Assembly (NCBI RefSeq): GCF_000271485.2
Contig: NZ_AKVN02000001.1
Coordinates: forward strand, 1,802,001-1,866,000
Direction of reading: 5' to 3'
Length of the DNA stretch: 64,000 nucleotides
Source of the DNA: Pelosinus fermentans DSM 17108
GTDB lineage: Bacteria > Bacillota > Negativicutes > DSM-13327
The notes under the pieces were generated by a model that did not search any database, was not told where the DNA came from, and was given only the letters and a program-made list of their open reading frames with translations. Positions 9,190 through 17,772 of this stretch are shown one piece after another; the stretch's first letter is position 1, and every line of letters starts with the position of its first letter. The position numbers were made by a program, and so were the translations under genes.

Positions 9190-10239
9190 ATGTTGTGGGG
9201 CACTATGGAAGAGCGGGTAATCAATCTGAATAATGCTAGACAGGTTAGTGCCGTGAGAGAGTTTCTCTCCAGATTTTCCTTAACCTTTACTGAACAAGTA
9301 GACTATACCATTGCCTTATATAAAGATGATTCTATTGTAGCGACAGGTTCGTTTGCTGGAGAAGTATTGCGTAACATTGCGATTGATGAGTCACTGCAGG
9401 GGGAAGGTCTGACGTCAGCAGTCGTCAGCCATTTAATGCAGGAAGCAGGACGGCGGGGAATCTATCATTATTTTATTTTCACCAAGCCTGACAAGGCGCA
9501 TTTATTTAGTGCATTAGGATTTAAAGAAGTTGGTCGGGCAGATCCATATGCGGTGCTTTTAGAAGCTGGTATCGGGTCGATTGATTCGTATTGTAAGGAG
9601 ATGGCTGCTTTGACAGTCCATCTGCCTTCAGGAAAAAGAGCTGGCTTAGTAGTAAACTGCAATCCTTTTACTTTGGGACATCAGGCGGTAATTGCCAAAG
9701 CAGCTAAAGAAAATGCAGCTGTAGTGGTATTAGTAGTCAGTGAAGAGGGATCTGTATTCCCTTTTGACATCCGCTTTTCTTTGGTGAAGCAGGGATTAGC
9801 CGGCTATGATAACGTAGTCGTGCTGCCAGGAGGTAAATATATTGTGTCGGCTGCTACATTTCCTGGCTATTTTACCAAGGGAGACGAAACGGTAACAGCG
9901 CAGACAAGGCTGGATGCTACTATTTTTGCTAAACATATTGCACCTGCCATGGGGATTACTTGCCGGTATATGGGGGATGAACCGTATTGCTTAGTGACAA
10001 AGGCTTATAACCAAGCAATGCTCGAAATTTTACCACAGCATGGGATTAATGTGCTGGAAATGCCAAGGATTTCTGTTCAGGGAGATGCTGTGAGTGCCTC
10101 GAGGGTTCGAGAACTCTTAAGGCAGGAAGAATGGGAGGAAATTCAGACTTTAGTACCAGATACGACTTATCAATTCCTTCGCTCTCCTGCAGCTATTCCT
10201 ATTATAGAAAAAATACAAAGCAGTATATCGAGACATTAA
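9190..10239 (+). CDS. citC: [Citrate (pro-3S)-lyase] ligase
   Basis: Acetylates the prosthetic thiol of CitD using acetate and ATP, switching the lyase on. The first 130 residues look like a GNAT acetyltransferase fold (NIAIDESLQGEGLTSAVVSHL), followed by a nucleotidyltransferase domain starting at VVNCNPFTLGHQ with the HxGH-like element and ending with SASRVRELL. About 349 residues, normal for CitC. ATG 9190 is preferred to GTG 9187 because GGAGG at 9179-9183 is better spaced to it. No citX or citG, needed to make the prosthetic group, follows. Confidence 0.92.
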   Translation: MLWGTMEERVINLNNARQVSAVREFLSRFSLTFTEQVDYTIALYKDDSIVATGSFAGEVLRNIAIDESLQGEGLTSAVVSHLMQEAGRRGIYHYFIFTKPDKAHLFSALGFKEVGRADPYAVLLEAGIGSIDSYCKEMAALTVHLPSGKRAGLVVNCNPFTLGHQAVIAKAAKENAAVVVLVVSEEGSVFPFDIRFSLVKQGLAGYDNVVVLPGGKYIVSAATFPGYFTKGDETVTAQTRLDATIFAKHIAPAMGITCRYMGDEPYCLVTKAYNQAMLEILPQHGINVLEMPRISVQGDAVSASRVRELLRQEEWEEIQTLVPDTTYQFLRSPAAIPIIEKIQSSISRH

Positions 10240-10269
10240 AGGATGTATTGAAAATAAATAAGAGAGTCG

Positions 10270-10337
10270 GTCAGAAATGAATATAGAGATTAATTGCTTA
10301 TTATATAATACCGTTTATCCCTATATTCTATTTCTGA
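10270..10337. repeat. Long inverted repeat downstream of citC
   Basis: GTCAGAAAT plus AATATAG at 10270-10286 pairs with the complementary arm at 10321-10337 with a one-base bulge; the loop is about 34 nt and AT-rich. Position 30 bp after citC suggests the operon's 3' end. No T-run follows. Confidence 0.4.
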
Positions 10338-10441
10338 CTGCTAACATGTGTATAGATAAACAACTTTTAATGCATGATAGATATGTATTTTTTCTTACTT
10401 GCAAAATAGAAAGAATTTTGCAATAAATCATAAGAATAATG

Positions 10442-10470
10442 TATACAAAATACAATTGCCATGCTATAAT
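10442..10470 (+). promoter_or_regulatory. Putative sigma-A promoter of aspA with extended -10
   Basis: TATAAT at 10465-10470 with an upstream TG (10462-10463) makes an extended -10; TATACA at 10442-10447 with 17-bp spacing is a weak -35. The aspA start is 31 bp further on. Confidence 0.5.
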
Positions 10471-10500
10471 CAAGTAAAAGAATAGTGGAGGTGCTGTTTT

Positions 10501-11904
10501 GTGCGCATTGAGCATGATTTTCTAGGAGAAATACAAATACAAGATGAAGTTTATTATGGAGTACAAACGACTAGAGCCTTAGAAAACTTTATTATTACTG
10601 GTCATAGAATGAATACTGATTTTATTGCATCGTTTGGTATTGTAAAAGCAGCAGCAGCCAAAGCTAACATGAGAACTGGCCGTATGCCAATCAAAATTGG
10701 CAATGCTATTGTGCAAGCAGCGCAAGAGATCATTGAGGGAAAGCTGCATGATCAATTTATAGTGGACTGCATCCAAGGTGGAGCGGGAACTTCCATGAAT
10801 ATGAATGCTAATGAAGTCATAGCAAATCGAGCACTTGAAATATTAGGTGAGGCAAAGGGCAATTATGCGCTTATTTCACCTAATAATCATGTAAATATGG
10901 CGCAATCTACTAACGATGTCATGCCAACAGCTATGCGCATCTGTACCATTACAAAGGCCAAAAAGCTGATTGCTGCATTAGAAGATATGGCAGCTGCTTT
11001 TACTGTTAAGGGAGACAGCTTTAATCATATCTTGAAAATGGGTCGTACCCATTTGCAAGATGCAGTGCCTATTACATTAGGACAAGAGTTTTATGCATAT
11101 GTAGAGGCTACTAAACGAGCAATCAAACGCATTAGAGAAAATGTTAAGAATATGCATTTTGTGAATATGGGAGCTACTGCTGTTGGAACTGGTCTAAATG
11201 CGGAACCAGAATATATTGCCTTTGTGATAGAAGAACTTTCCCGCTTAACAGGTGAAGAGATTCATTCTGCTGCTAATTTAGTGGATGCTACCCAAAATAC
11301 CGATCAGATTGCTGAAATTTCCAGTGCCCTCAAAGTTACGGCCTTGGCTTTTTGTAAAATTGCCAGTGATTTAAGACTTATGTCATCGGGACCACGCTGC
11401 GGTTTGGGAGAACTTTCTCTTCCTGCAAGGCAGCCGGGGTCATCGATTATGCCTGGCAAAGTAAATCCTGTCATTCCCGAGGTTGTGAATCAAGTGGCGT
11501 ATCAAGTAATTGGCAATGACTTGGTTATTAGTTTAGCTGTAGAAAATGGACAGTTTGAATTAAATGTTATGGAGCCGGTCATGGCATATAATCTCTTTAA
11601 TTCTTTAACGATATTAACAAATGTAGTCAATACATTAAATCATAAATGCGTGAAAGATATTGAAGCTAATGAAGAACGTTGTCGTGAGATGATTGATAAG
11701 AGTGTAGGAATTGTGACGGCGCTGTTACCTCATATTGGATATGAGCAATCTTCTGCAATTGCAAAAGAGGCTTTAAAAACAGGAGCATCTGTTAAAGAAC
11801 TGGTTATTTCTAAAGGTCTATTAACAGCTGCTCAATTAGAAATTATTTTATCACCAAGTGAAATGACACAACCTGGTATCGCTGGAAAACAATTCTTAAA
11901 ATAA
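10501..11904 (+). CDS. aspA: Aspartate ammonia-lyase (aspartase)
   Basis: Converts aspartate to fumarate and ammonia; fumarate can then serve the reductase encoded downstream. The 467-residue protein belongs to the aspartase/fumarase superfamily: GSSIMPGKVNP is the signature loop with the catalytic serine, TSTNDVMPT-type residues are seen as QSTNDVMPT, and the N-terminal VQTTRALENFIITG favours aspartase over class II fumarase. Start is GTG 10501 with GGAGG nine bases upstream. It is a single-gene unit with its own promoter and an inverted repeat after it. Confidence 0.88.
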   Translation: MRIEHDFLGEIQIQDEVYYGVQTTRALENFIITGHRMNTDFIASFGIVKAAAAKANMRTGRMPIKIGNAIVQAAQEIIEGKLHDQFIVDCIQGGAGTSMNMNANEVIANRALEILGEAKGNYALISPNNHVNMAQSTNDVMPTAMRICTITKAKKLIAALEDMAAAFTVKGDSFNHILKMGRTHLQDAVPITLGQEFYAYVEATKRAIKRIRENVKNMHFVNMGATAVGTGLNAEPEYIAFVIEELSRLTGEEIHSAANLVDATQNTDQIAEISSALKVTALAFCKIASDLRLMSSGPRCGLGELSLPARQPGSSIMPGKVNPVIPEVVNQVAYQVIGNDLVISLAVENGQFELNVMEPVMAYNLFNSLTILTNVVNTLNHKCVKDIEANEERCREMIDKSVGIVTALLPHIGYEQSSAIAKEALKTGASVKELVISKGLLTAAQLEIILSPSEMTQPGIAGKQFLK

Positions 11905-11922
11905 TTGAAATGAATATGGTGA

Positions 11923-11969
11923 ATTTACGGTCAAGAAGTGCATTTACAGTGTACTTTTTGACCGTAAAT
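11923..11969 (+). terminator. Hairpin downstream of aspA
   Basis: ATTTACGGTCAA (11923-11934) and TTGACCGTAAAT (11958-11969) form a perfect 12-bp stem, 18 bp after the aspA stop. The run after it is CTTATG, not a T-tract, so strength is uncertain; bidirectional stem at an operon boundary. Confidence 0.5.
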
Positions 11970-12083
11970 CTTATGGGAAGACTATGTATAGAGTTGCGTT
12001 ACTATAAAAATAGTTATATAACGCAAATATTCTATAAAATTTATATTATTGTGATAGAGTGAGTGGTTTACCTGAAAAGTTTG

Positions 12084-12092
12084 TGATATAAT
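12084..12092 (+). promoter_or_regulatory. Extended -10 promoter element for the class I fumarase genes
   Basis: TGA followed by TATAAT at 12087-12092 is an extended -10 element, 30 bp before the start of the alpha gene. No good -35 is seen, as is common with extended -10 promoters. Confidence 0.45.
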
Positions 12093-12122
12093 ACACTTGA
12101 ATATTAGAATAGGGGGATGAGC

Positions 12123-12968
12123 ATGCGTACAATTGAGGTAGAGCAAATTACTCAGGCGATAGCAAAAATGTGCATGGATGCTTGCTATTATTTGTCCGAG
12201 GACGTGTATGACGCTTTAGTGTCAGCTGGAAGAAAAGAAGAATCGGCTTTAGGTAAAGAAATTATTGGAAAGCTCGTAGAAAACGCCAATATTTCTAAAA
12301 ATGAACAAAGACCTATTTGTCAGGATACTGGTATGACAGTAGTATTTATGGAAGTAGGACAAGATGTTCATTTGGTAGGTGGCAGTTTAGAAGAGGCAGT
12401 AAATGCCGGTGTTGCTAAAGGTTATACAGAAGGCTATTTGCGTAAATCCGTAGTGGCCGAGCCTTTGTTTAATCGTAAAAATACTACAAACAATACTCCT
12501 GCGATTTTACATACTAGCATTGTACCTGGTGACAAAGTTAAAATTAAACTAGCGCCTAAAGGTTTTGGCAGCGAAAATAAAAGTGCCTTAAAAATGCTTG
12601 TACCTGCTGATGGTGTTGAAGGTCTGAAAAAAGTTGTTCTTGATACGGTAAAAACAGCAGGACCTAACGCCTGTCCTCCGATGGTCATTGGCGTAGGTGT
12701 AGGCGGAACCATGGAAAAGGCTACAATACTCGCTAAAAAGGCTCTTTTGCGTTCTGTCAACAAACGTAATGATCATCCTGAATATGCGAAATTGGAAGAA
12801 GAATTATTAGAGATGGTTAACAAAACAGGTGTAGGTCCTCAAGGACTAGGTGGGGTAACTACAGCTTTAGCAGTAAATGTTGAATATTTTGCTACCCATA
12901 TTGCGGGTTTACCAGTTGCTGTTAATATTAATTGCCATGCCACACGGCATGCTGAAGTTGAACTTTAG
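12123..12968 (+). CDS. Class I fumarate hydratase (or mesaconase) alpha subunit
   Basis: Iron-sulfur hydro-lyase subunit of a two-chain class I fumarase. Cysteines placed for a [4Fe-4S] cluster are seen in RPICQDTGM, GPNACPPM and INCHATRH. Class I fumarases are known to hydrate mesaconate to citramalate as well as fumarate to malate, and no other mesaconase is visible near the methylaspartate genes, so either substrate is possible. I use ATG 12123 because AGGGGG at 12111-12116 is well spaced; ATG 12117 abuts the ribosome site. 281 residues. The beta subunit follows after 14 bp. Confidence 0.9.
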   Translation: MRTIEVEQITQAIAKMCMDACYYLSEDVYDALVSAGRKEESALGKEIIGKLVENANISKNEQRPICQDTGMTVVFMEVGQDVHLVGGSLEEAVNAGVAKGYTEGYLRKSVVAEPLFNRKNTTNNTPAILHTSIVPGDKVKIKLAPKGFGSENKSALKMLVPADGVEGLKKVVLDTVKTAGPNACPPMVIGVGVGGTMEKATILAKKALLRSVNKRNDHPEYAKLEEELLEMVNKTGVGPQGLGGVTTALAVNVEYFATHIAGLPVAVNINCHATRHAEVEL

Positions 12969-12982
12969 GAGGTGTAGAGAAG

Positions 12983-13540
12983 ATGGCAGAAGTAAAACGG
13001 ATTACCACTCCATTAACAAAAGAAATGGCTCGTTCCTTAAAAGCTGGTGATAGTGTGTTAATTACTGGAACGATCTTTAGTGCTCGTGATGCAGCTCATA
13101 AGGTAATGACAGAAGCTCTTGACCGAGGCGAAAAATTACCTGTAGATTTTACAAATCAAATTGTATATTATTTGGGACCTACGCCGGCAAAACCAGGAGA
13201 TCCTATTGGTTCAGCTGGTCCGACCACTGCTGGACGTATGGATAAGTATACACCACAGATGATTGAACAAGGTCTTAGTGGCATGATCGGTAAGGGATAT
13301 CGCTCTCCAGAAGTAGTGGAAGCTATGAAAAAAAATAGTACAGTGTTCATGGTAGCTATTGGCGGTGCAGCAGCTTTGATTGCAAAAACCATTAAAGCCT
13401 ATGAGGTGTTAGCATATCCTGAATTGGGCGCAGAAGCATTGGCTAAGCTTACAGTAGAAGATTTTCCTGCAATAGTAGCGATTGACTGTGATGGCAATAA
13501 CTATTACGAAGAAGGTCAAAAGCCCTATCGTAAAATATAA
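12983..13540 (+). CDS. Class I fumarate hydratase (or mesaconase) beta subunit
   Basis: The second chain of the iron-sulfur hydro-lyase, 185 residues. It has the family sequences YYLGPTPA, GPTTAGRMD and MIGKGYRS, which bind substrate carboxylates in the swivelling domain. AGGAGGTG lies 8 bp upstream of ATG. It is coupled to the alpha gene and the pair forms its own unit; whether the physiological substrate is fumarate, mesaconate or both cannot be told from sequence. Confidence 0.9.
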   Translation: MAEVKRITTPLTKEMARSLKAGDSVLITGTIFSARDAAHKVMTEALDRGEKLPVDFTNQIVYYLGPTPAKPGDPIGSAGPTTAGRMDKYTPQMIEQGLSGMIGKGYRSPEVVEAMKKNSTVFMVAIGGAAALIAKTIKAYEVLAYPELGAEALAKLTVEDFPAIVAIDCDGNNYYEEGQKPYRKI

Positions 13541-13612
13541 TCGTCAATTAAGTAATAGAGCGATCTTGAGTCGGACAAGCTAAAGACAGCTGAAAAGTAT
13601 TTAAAGTAGAAA

Positions 13613-13669
13613 GGACCAAGTGCACAGGGGCTGCTGCTGATAGAGGAGTGGCCTAGGGTTACTTGGTCC
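13613..13669. repeat. Inverted repeat in the gap before the fumarate reductase genes
   Basis: GGACCAAGT at 13613-13621 pairs with ACTTGGTCC at 13661-13669; the 39-nt interior is G-rich and may fold further. It sits in the 295-bp gap between the fumarase and sdhC genes, which otherwise shows only a good AGGAGGT site before sdhC. Could be a terminator for the fumarase genes or a leader structure. Confidence 0.4.
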
Positions 13670-13835
13670 ATAGGATAAAACTTTTCTGCTTAGTAAAAAA
13701 GACACTTGCGAATAAATTCACATTTATGTAAATTTATTAAAGGAAAAAACCAAACAGTGTCGAACTAGCTTTATTTGTACAGTGTGTTGGTAAGAAATTT
13801 ATACCAACTATGTAAATATTACAGGAGGTAAAAGC

Positions 13836-14450
13836 ATGAAGAATTTTGATTTTTGGATTCGTCGTATTCATTCTCTATCTGGTGTTATAGCATTGGGTGC
13901 ATTTTTATTGGAGCATATATTTACTGTATCAACAGTAATGGGGGGCCCTGCGAATTTTGATAAATCCGTAGCGGCACTTGCAGCTATGCCTTTTTTGGTT
14001 CCAATTGAAATCATCGCAATCGGAATGCCAATTGCTTTTCATGGTATTTTAGGTGTGGTGTATGCTTTAAAAGCAAAAAATAACCCACTTCGTTATGGTT
14101 ACTGGAACAATTGGATGTTCTACTTACAACGCATTACTGCTTATATTGCCTTTGTTTTCATTATCTGGCATGTATGGACATTGCGTATTGTCGGCAAAGC
14201 AATGGGCGGTCATTTGATTGGTTATGATTTTATGCACAATGTGTTATCTGATCCTTTAACTTTTGGATTCTATGTAATTGGTTTGTTATCATCCGTTTTC
14301 CATTTTACCAATGGATTGTTTGGTTTTTCAATTACTTGGGGAATCGTATCAGGACCACGTGGACAGCGTGTTGTGAGTATCGCAACCTTGGCATTATTTG
14401 TACTCATTTCTAGTGTAGGACTTACAGCTCTTACACATTTTGTGAAATAA
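13836..14450 (+). CDS. sdhC: Succinate dehydrogenase/fumarate reductase cytochrome b subunit
   Basis: Membrane anchor of a type-B succinate:quinone oxidoreductase; five hydrophobic segments are visible across 204 residues, with histidines in RRIHSLSG, LEHIF, HGILG and IIWHVW placed for two b hemes. In an anaerobic fermenter the complex most likely runs as a menaquinol:fumarate reductase, using fumarate from the aspartase or fumarase. ACAGGAGGT lies 7 bp before ATG. First gene of sdhC-sdhA-sdhB. Confidence 0.92.
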   Translation: MKNFDFWIRRIHSLSGVIALGAFLLEHIFTVSTVMGGPANFDKSVAALAAMPFLVPIEIIAIGMPIAFHGILGVVYALKAKNNPLRYGYWNNWMFYLQRITAYIAFVFIIWHVWTLRIVGKAMGGHLIGYDFMHNVLSDPLTFGFYVIGLLSSVFHFTNGLFGFSITWGIVSGPRGQRVVSIATLALFVLISSVGLTALTHFVK

Positions 14451-14472
14451 TTTAAAGTAAGGAGAGAGCTTA

Positions 14473-16224
14473 GTGAAAAAGAAAATTATAGTTGTTGGCG
14501 GCGGTTTATCCGGCCTCATGGCAACACTTAAAATTTGTGAAGCTGGCGGCGAAGTAGAATTATTCTCGTATTGCCCGGTAAAACGTTCTCATTCCCTTTG
14601 TGCACAAGGTGGTATGAATGCTTGTATGGATACAAAGGGTGAAAATGATAGTGTCCATGAACATTTTGATGATACTGTTTATGGTGGTGACTTCCTTGCC
14701 GATCAGACTGCAATAAAAGGCATGTGCGAAGCCGCTCCAAAATTAATTAAAATGTTCGATCGTATGGGTGTTACATTTACTCGTACACCAGAAGGTTTAC
14801 TTGACCTTCGTAATTTTGGTGGTCAGAAAAATAAACGTACTTTATTTTCTGGTTCCACAACAGGTCAGCAGCTTCTTTATGCACTTGATGAACAAGTTCG
14901 TGCATGGGAAGTAAAAGGTGCTGTTAAGAAATATGAATTCTGGGAATTCATTAAAATTATTAAAAATAAAGAAAGCGTTTGCCGCGGTATCGTAGCACAA
15001 GACATGAATTCTATGGAAATCAGAGCTTTCCGTGCTGATACAGTTATCCTTGCAACAGGTGGTCCAGGTATGGTATTCGGTAGATGTACTGCTTCGACAA
15101 TCTGCAATGGTTCAGCAGTATCTGCTGTATATCAGCAAGGCGCTCTTATTGGTAACCCTGAATTTATTCAGATCCATCCAACAGCTATTCCTGGTTCAGA
15201 TAAAAACCGTTTGATGTCTGAAGCTTGTCGTGGTGAAGGTGGACGTGTTTGGGTATATAAAGATGGTAAACCATGGTACTTCTTAGAAGAAATGTACCCT
15301 GCTTATGGTAACCTTGTACCTCGTGACGTGGCATCTCGTGCTATTTACGATGTATGTGTAAATCAAAAACTTGGTATTAATGGTGAAAACAAAGTATATC
15401 TTGATCTTTCTCATATTCCAGCAGATTACCTTGAACGTAAATTAGGCGGTATTTTGGAAATATATTCCGAATTTGTTGGTGATGACCCACGTAAAGTGCC
15501 AATGCAAATTTATCCATCTGTTCATTATTCCATGGGTGGTATCTGGGTAGATGCAAAACATAACACAAACATTCCTGGCCTTATGGCATCTGGTGAATGT
15601 GACTATCAATATCACGGTGCGAACCGTCTTGGTGCAAACTCACTTCTTTCCGCTGCTTATTCTGGTACTGTTTCCGGTCCGGAAGCTATGCGCTGGGCTA
15701 AAGAAGGAGAAAGAGGTTCAGAACTTACTGATGAAGATTTAGCAAAAGCAGCAAAAGAGTGCCAAGAAGAATATGAAGCTATCTTAAAAATGGATGGATC
15801 GGAAAATGCGCATGAACTTCACCATGAACTTGGTGAGGTAATGAACAAATACGTTACCATTGAACGTGTAAATAAAGACCTTGATTATTGTTTTGATGAA
15901 GTAAAGAAAATTCTTAAACGTTGGGATAATATCGGCATAGGCGATAAATCAAGCTGGGCAAACCAGGAAGGTATGTTCGCAAGACAGCTTCGCAATATGA
16001 TTATTTATGCTTTAGTTGTAACAAGAGCAGCACGTATGCGTGATGAAAGCCGTGGGGCTCACTATAAACGTGAATTTCCAACCCGTGATGACGAACGCTT
16101 CATGAAAATAACAGTCGCGGCGTATGATCAAGAAACAGAAGAACCGCAGATCAGTTATGCTGATTTTGATCATTCATTGGTTAAACCCCGTCCTCGTAAC
16201 TATGCTGTTGCCAAGAAAGAGTAA
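14473..16224 (+). CDS. sdhA: Succinate dehydrogenase/fumarate reductase flavoprotein subunit
   Basis: Catalytic subunit, 583 residues. An N-terminal FAD dinucleotide fold (VVGGGLSGLMA) is followed by SHSLCAQGGMNA around the covalent-flavin histidine region, the substrate-binding HPTAIP, RGEGG and HYSMGGIWVD, and RLGANSLLSA near the C-terminal third. Start GTG 14473 has AAGGAG eight bases upstream. The gene lies 22 bp after sdhC and 17 bp before sdhB. Confidence 0.95.
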   Translation: MKKKIIVVGGGLSGLMATLKICEAGGEVELFSYCPVKRSHSLCAQGGMNACMDTKGENDSVHEHFDDTVYGGDFLADQTAIKGMCEAAPKLIKMFDRMGVTFTRTPEGLLDLRNFGGQKNKRTLFSGSTTGQQLLYALDEQVRAWEVKGAVKKYEFWEFIKIIKNKESVCRGIVAQDMNSMEIRAFRADTVILATGGPGMVFGRCTASTICNGSAVSAVYQQGALIGNPEFIQIHPTAIPGSDKNRLMSEACRGEGGRVWVYKDGKPWYFLEEMYPAYGNLVPRDVASRAIYDVCVNQKLGINGENKVYLDLSHIPADYLERKLGGILEIYSEFVGDDPRKVPMQIYPSVHYSMGGIWVDAKHNTNIPGLMASGECDYQYHGANRLGANSLLSAAYSGTVSGPEAMRWAKEGERGSELTDEDLAKAAKECQEEYEAILKMDGSENAHELHHELGEVMNKYVTIERVNKDLDYCFDEVKKILKRWDNIGIGDKSSWANQEGMFARQLRNMIIYALVVTRAARMRDESRGAHYKREFPTRDDERFMKITVAAYDQETEEPQISYADFDHSLVKPRPRNYAVAKKE

Positions 16225-16241
16225 GAAGGAGGTAGATAATA

Positions 16242-17000
16242 ATGGCGGAAATAAAGAAAAAAGTACATTTTATCATAGAAAGACAAGATGGTCCTAATTC
16301 CCAGCCCTATACAGAAGAGTTTGAAGTTGATTATCGTCCTGCGCTTAATGTTGTTGCATCTCTTATGGAAATTCAAAAGAACCCTGTAACAAAAGACGGC
16401 AAAAAGACAACTGCTGTTGTTTGGGAATGTAACTGTTTGGAAAAGGTTTGTGGTGCTTGCATGATGGTAATCAACGGTAAAGCGCAACAGGCTTGTGCTG
16501 CTCTAATTGATCATCTAGAACAACCAATTCGTTTGAGTCCAGCTAGAACCTTCCCTGTTATCCGTGACCTTGCGATTGACCGTTCGGTAATGTTTGAAAG
16601 TTTAAAGCGCATACACGGATGGGTAGATGTAGATGGAACCTGGGAAGTTCATAATGATGCTCCGCGTCAGAATCCAAAAACTGCAACTATTGCTTATGAA
16701 ATCTCTCGTTGCATGACTTGCGGTTGTTGCATGGATGCTTGCCCAAATGTAAATCGGAGTTCTGAATTCATAGGACCGGCTCCTATTGCACAAGCACATC
16801 TATTTAATCTGCACCCAATTGGTGAATATCAGAAAGAAGAGCGTCTAGATGCTTTGATGGAAAAGGGTGGATTGGCAAGTTGCGGCAATAGCCAAAACTG
16901 CGTACAAGCATGCCCTAAAGATATTAAGCTGACTGAGTATATTGCGAAACTAAATCGTGATACGAATAAGCAAGCACTTAAGAGCTTGTTTAATAAGTAA
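16242..17000 (+). CDS. sdhB: Succinate dehydrogenase/fumarate reductase iron-sulfur subunit
   Basis: Electron-transfer subunit linking the flavin to the b hemes; 252 residues. The plant-type [2Fe-2S] cysteines occur in CNCLEKVCGACM with a fourth Cys 11 residues on, and the C-terminal domain has CMTCGCCMDACP and CGNSQNCVQACP for the [4Fe-4S] and [3Fe-4S] clusters. AAGGAGG lies 8 bp upstream. Last gene of the operon. Confidence 0.95.
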   Translation: MAEIKKKVHFIIERQDGPNSQPYTEEFEVDYRPALNVVASLMEIQKNPVTKDGKKTTAVVWECNCLEKVCGACMMVINGKAQQACAALIDHLEQPIRLSPARTFPVIRDLAIDRSVMFESLKRIHGWVDVDGTWEVHNDAPRQNPKTATIAYEISRCMTCGCCMDACPNVNRSSEFIGPAPIAQAHLFNLHPIGEYQKEERLDALMEKGGLASCGNSQNCVQACPKDIKLTEYIAKLNRDTNKQALKSLFNK

Positions 17001-17079
17001 GCTAGTTGGCAAGATCTCATGTATCCACAAAAGTAAGTAATTTACCACTGAGATATATGCAGATTCTTGGAAAACAATA

Positions 17080-17108
17080 TTGACATAATAATTTAATTAT
17101 GTTATTAT
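17080..17108 (+). promoter_or_regulatory. Strong sigma-A promoter upstream of a hairpin
   Basis: TTGACA (17080-17085), 17-bp spacer, TATTAT (17103-17108). Transcription would begin near 17115, immediately before the stem-loop at 17125-17153, so the first product is a short structured RNA or a tRNA-operon leader. Confidence 0.65.
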
Positions 17109-17124
17109 ATTATTTGTGAGTTGG

Positions 17125-17153
17125 CTGTAGCCGAGAAAAATGCTCGGCTACAG
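17125..17153 (+). terminator. Perfect 11-bp hairpin between two promoters
   Basis: CTGTAGCCGAG (17125-17135) and CTCGGCTACAG (17143-17153) form an 11-bp perfect stem with a 7-nt loop. The following bases are TTGATTT, a poor T-tract. It lies between a strong promoter and the tRNA promoter; it could end sdhB transcription or fold the leader RNA. Confidence 0.55.
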
Positions 17154-17195
17154 TTGATTTATGAGTAGACATAAAAAATACTTTTTAAAAAGTAT

Positions 17196-17224
17196 TTGAC
17201 AATTTCCCTGGAATATATTATAAT
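17196..17224 (+). promoter_or_regulatory. Consensus sigma-A promoter of the tRNA-Pro/Gly/Arg operon
   Basis: TTGACA at 17196-17201, a 17-bp spacer and TATAAT at 17219-17224: a full consensus match, starting transcription about 8 bp before tRNA-Pro. Confidence 0.85.
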
Positions 17225-17239
17225 AGATAATGTGATTAA

Positions 17240-17316
17240 CGGGGCGTGGCTCAGCTTGGTAGAGCACCTGGCTTGGGACCAGGGGGTCGCAGGTTCGAAT
17301 CCTGCCGCTCCGACCA
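17240..17316 (+). tRNA. tRNA-Pro (anticodon TGG)
   Basis: Cloverleaf of 77 nt with CGGGGCG/CGCTCCG acceptor arms, T-arm GGTTCGAATCC and encoded CCA. The anticodon loop CTTGGGA between CCTGG and CCAGG gives TGG. First gene of a three-tRNA operon. Confidence 0.95.
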
Positions 17317-17340
17317 TCAAAATTAGTATCCAATTTATGT

Positions 17341-17414
17341 GCGGGTGTAGCTCAATGGTAGAGCGCTAGCCTTCCAAGCTAGTTACGAGGGTTCGATTCC
17401 CTTCACCCGCTCCA
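17341..17414 (+). tRNA. tRNA-Gly (anticodon TCC)
   Basis: 74-nt cloverleaf starting GCGGGTG and ending CACCCGCTCCA; anticodon loop CTTCCAA between CTAGC and GCTAG gives TCC. CCA is encoded. Lies 24 bp after tRNA-Pro. Confidence 0.95.
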
Positions 17415-17432
17415 TTTATGTCAAAAAAATAT

Positions 17433-17509
<77 letters not shown>

Positions 17510-17523
17510 TTAAGAAGTTGAAA

Positions 17524-17550
17524 GTTTGCATACTGTGCAAGCTTTTTTTT
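17524..17550 (+). terminator. Intrinsic terminator of the three-tRNA operon
   Basis: GTTTGCA (17524-17530) pairs with TGCAAGC (17536-17542), followed by eight T residues. Confidence 0.85.
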
Positions 17551-17772
17551 ATTGTCTAAAAGTGCAATAGGACATCTCGTAGATGCAGCGTTAGAATTTA
17601 AATTTAATTAGACTTCTATATTGGAAGGTCATATTTCTTTTATGTAGTGGTCATAATAACTATATCTGTAAATGGAAGATGGATAATGACGTTAATAGCT
17701 TTTGATGCTTGTAAGTAAATTGCCTTTACCAGGCTGGTATCGATTAATAGCGAGCAAGGAGGGAAAATACTA

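Noticed and set aside
10321-10515. Open frame of 64 codons on the - strand between citC and aspA
   Set aside because: Lies over an inverted repeat and the aspA promoter, lacks a ribosome site and has no recognisable protein.
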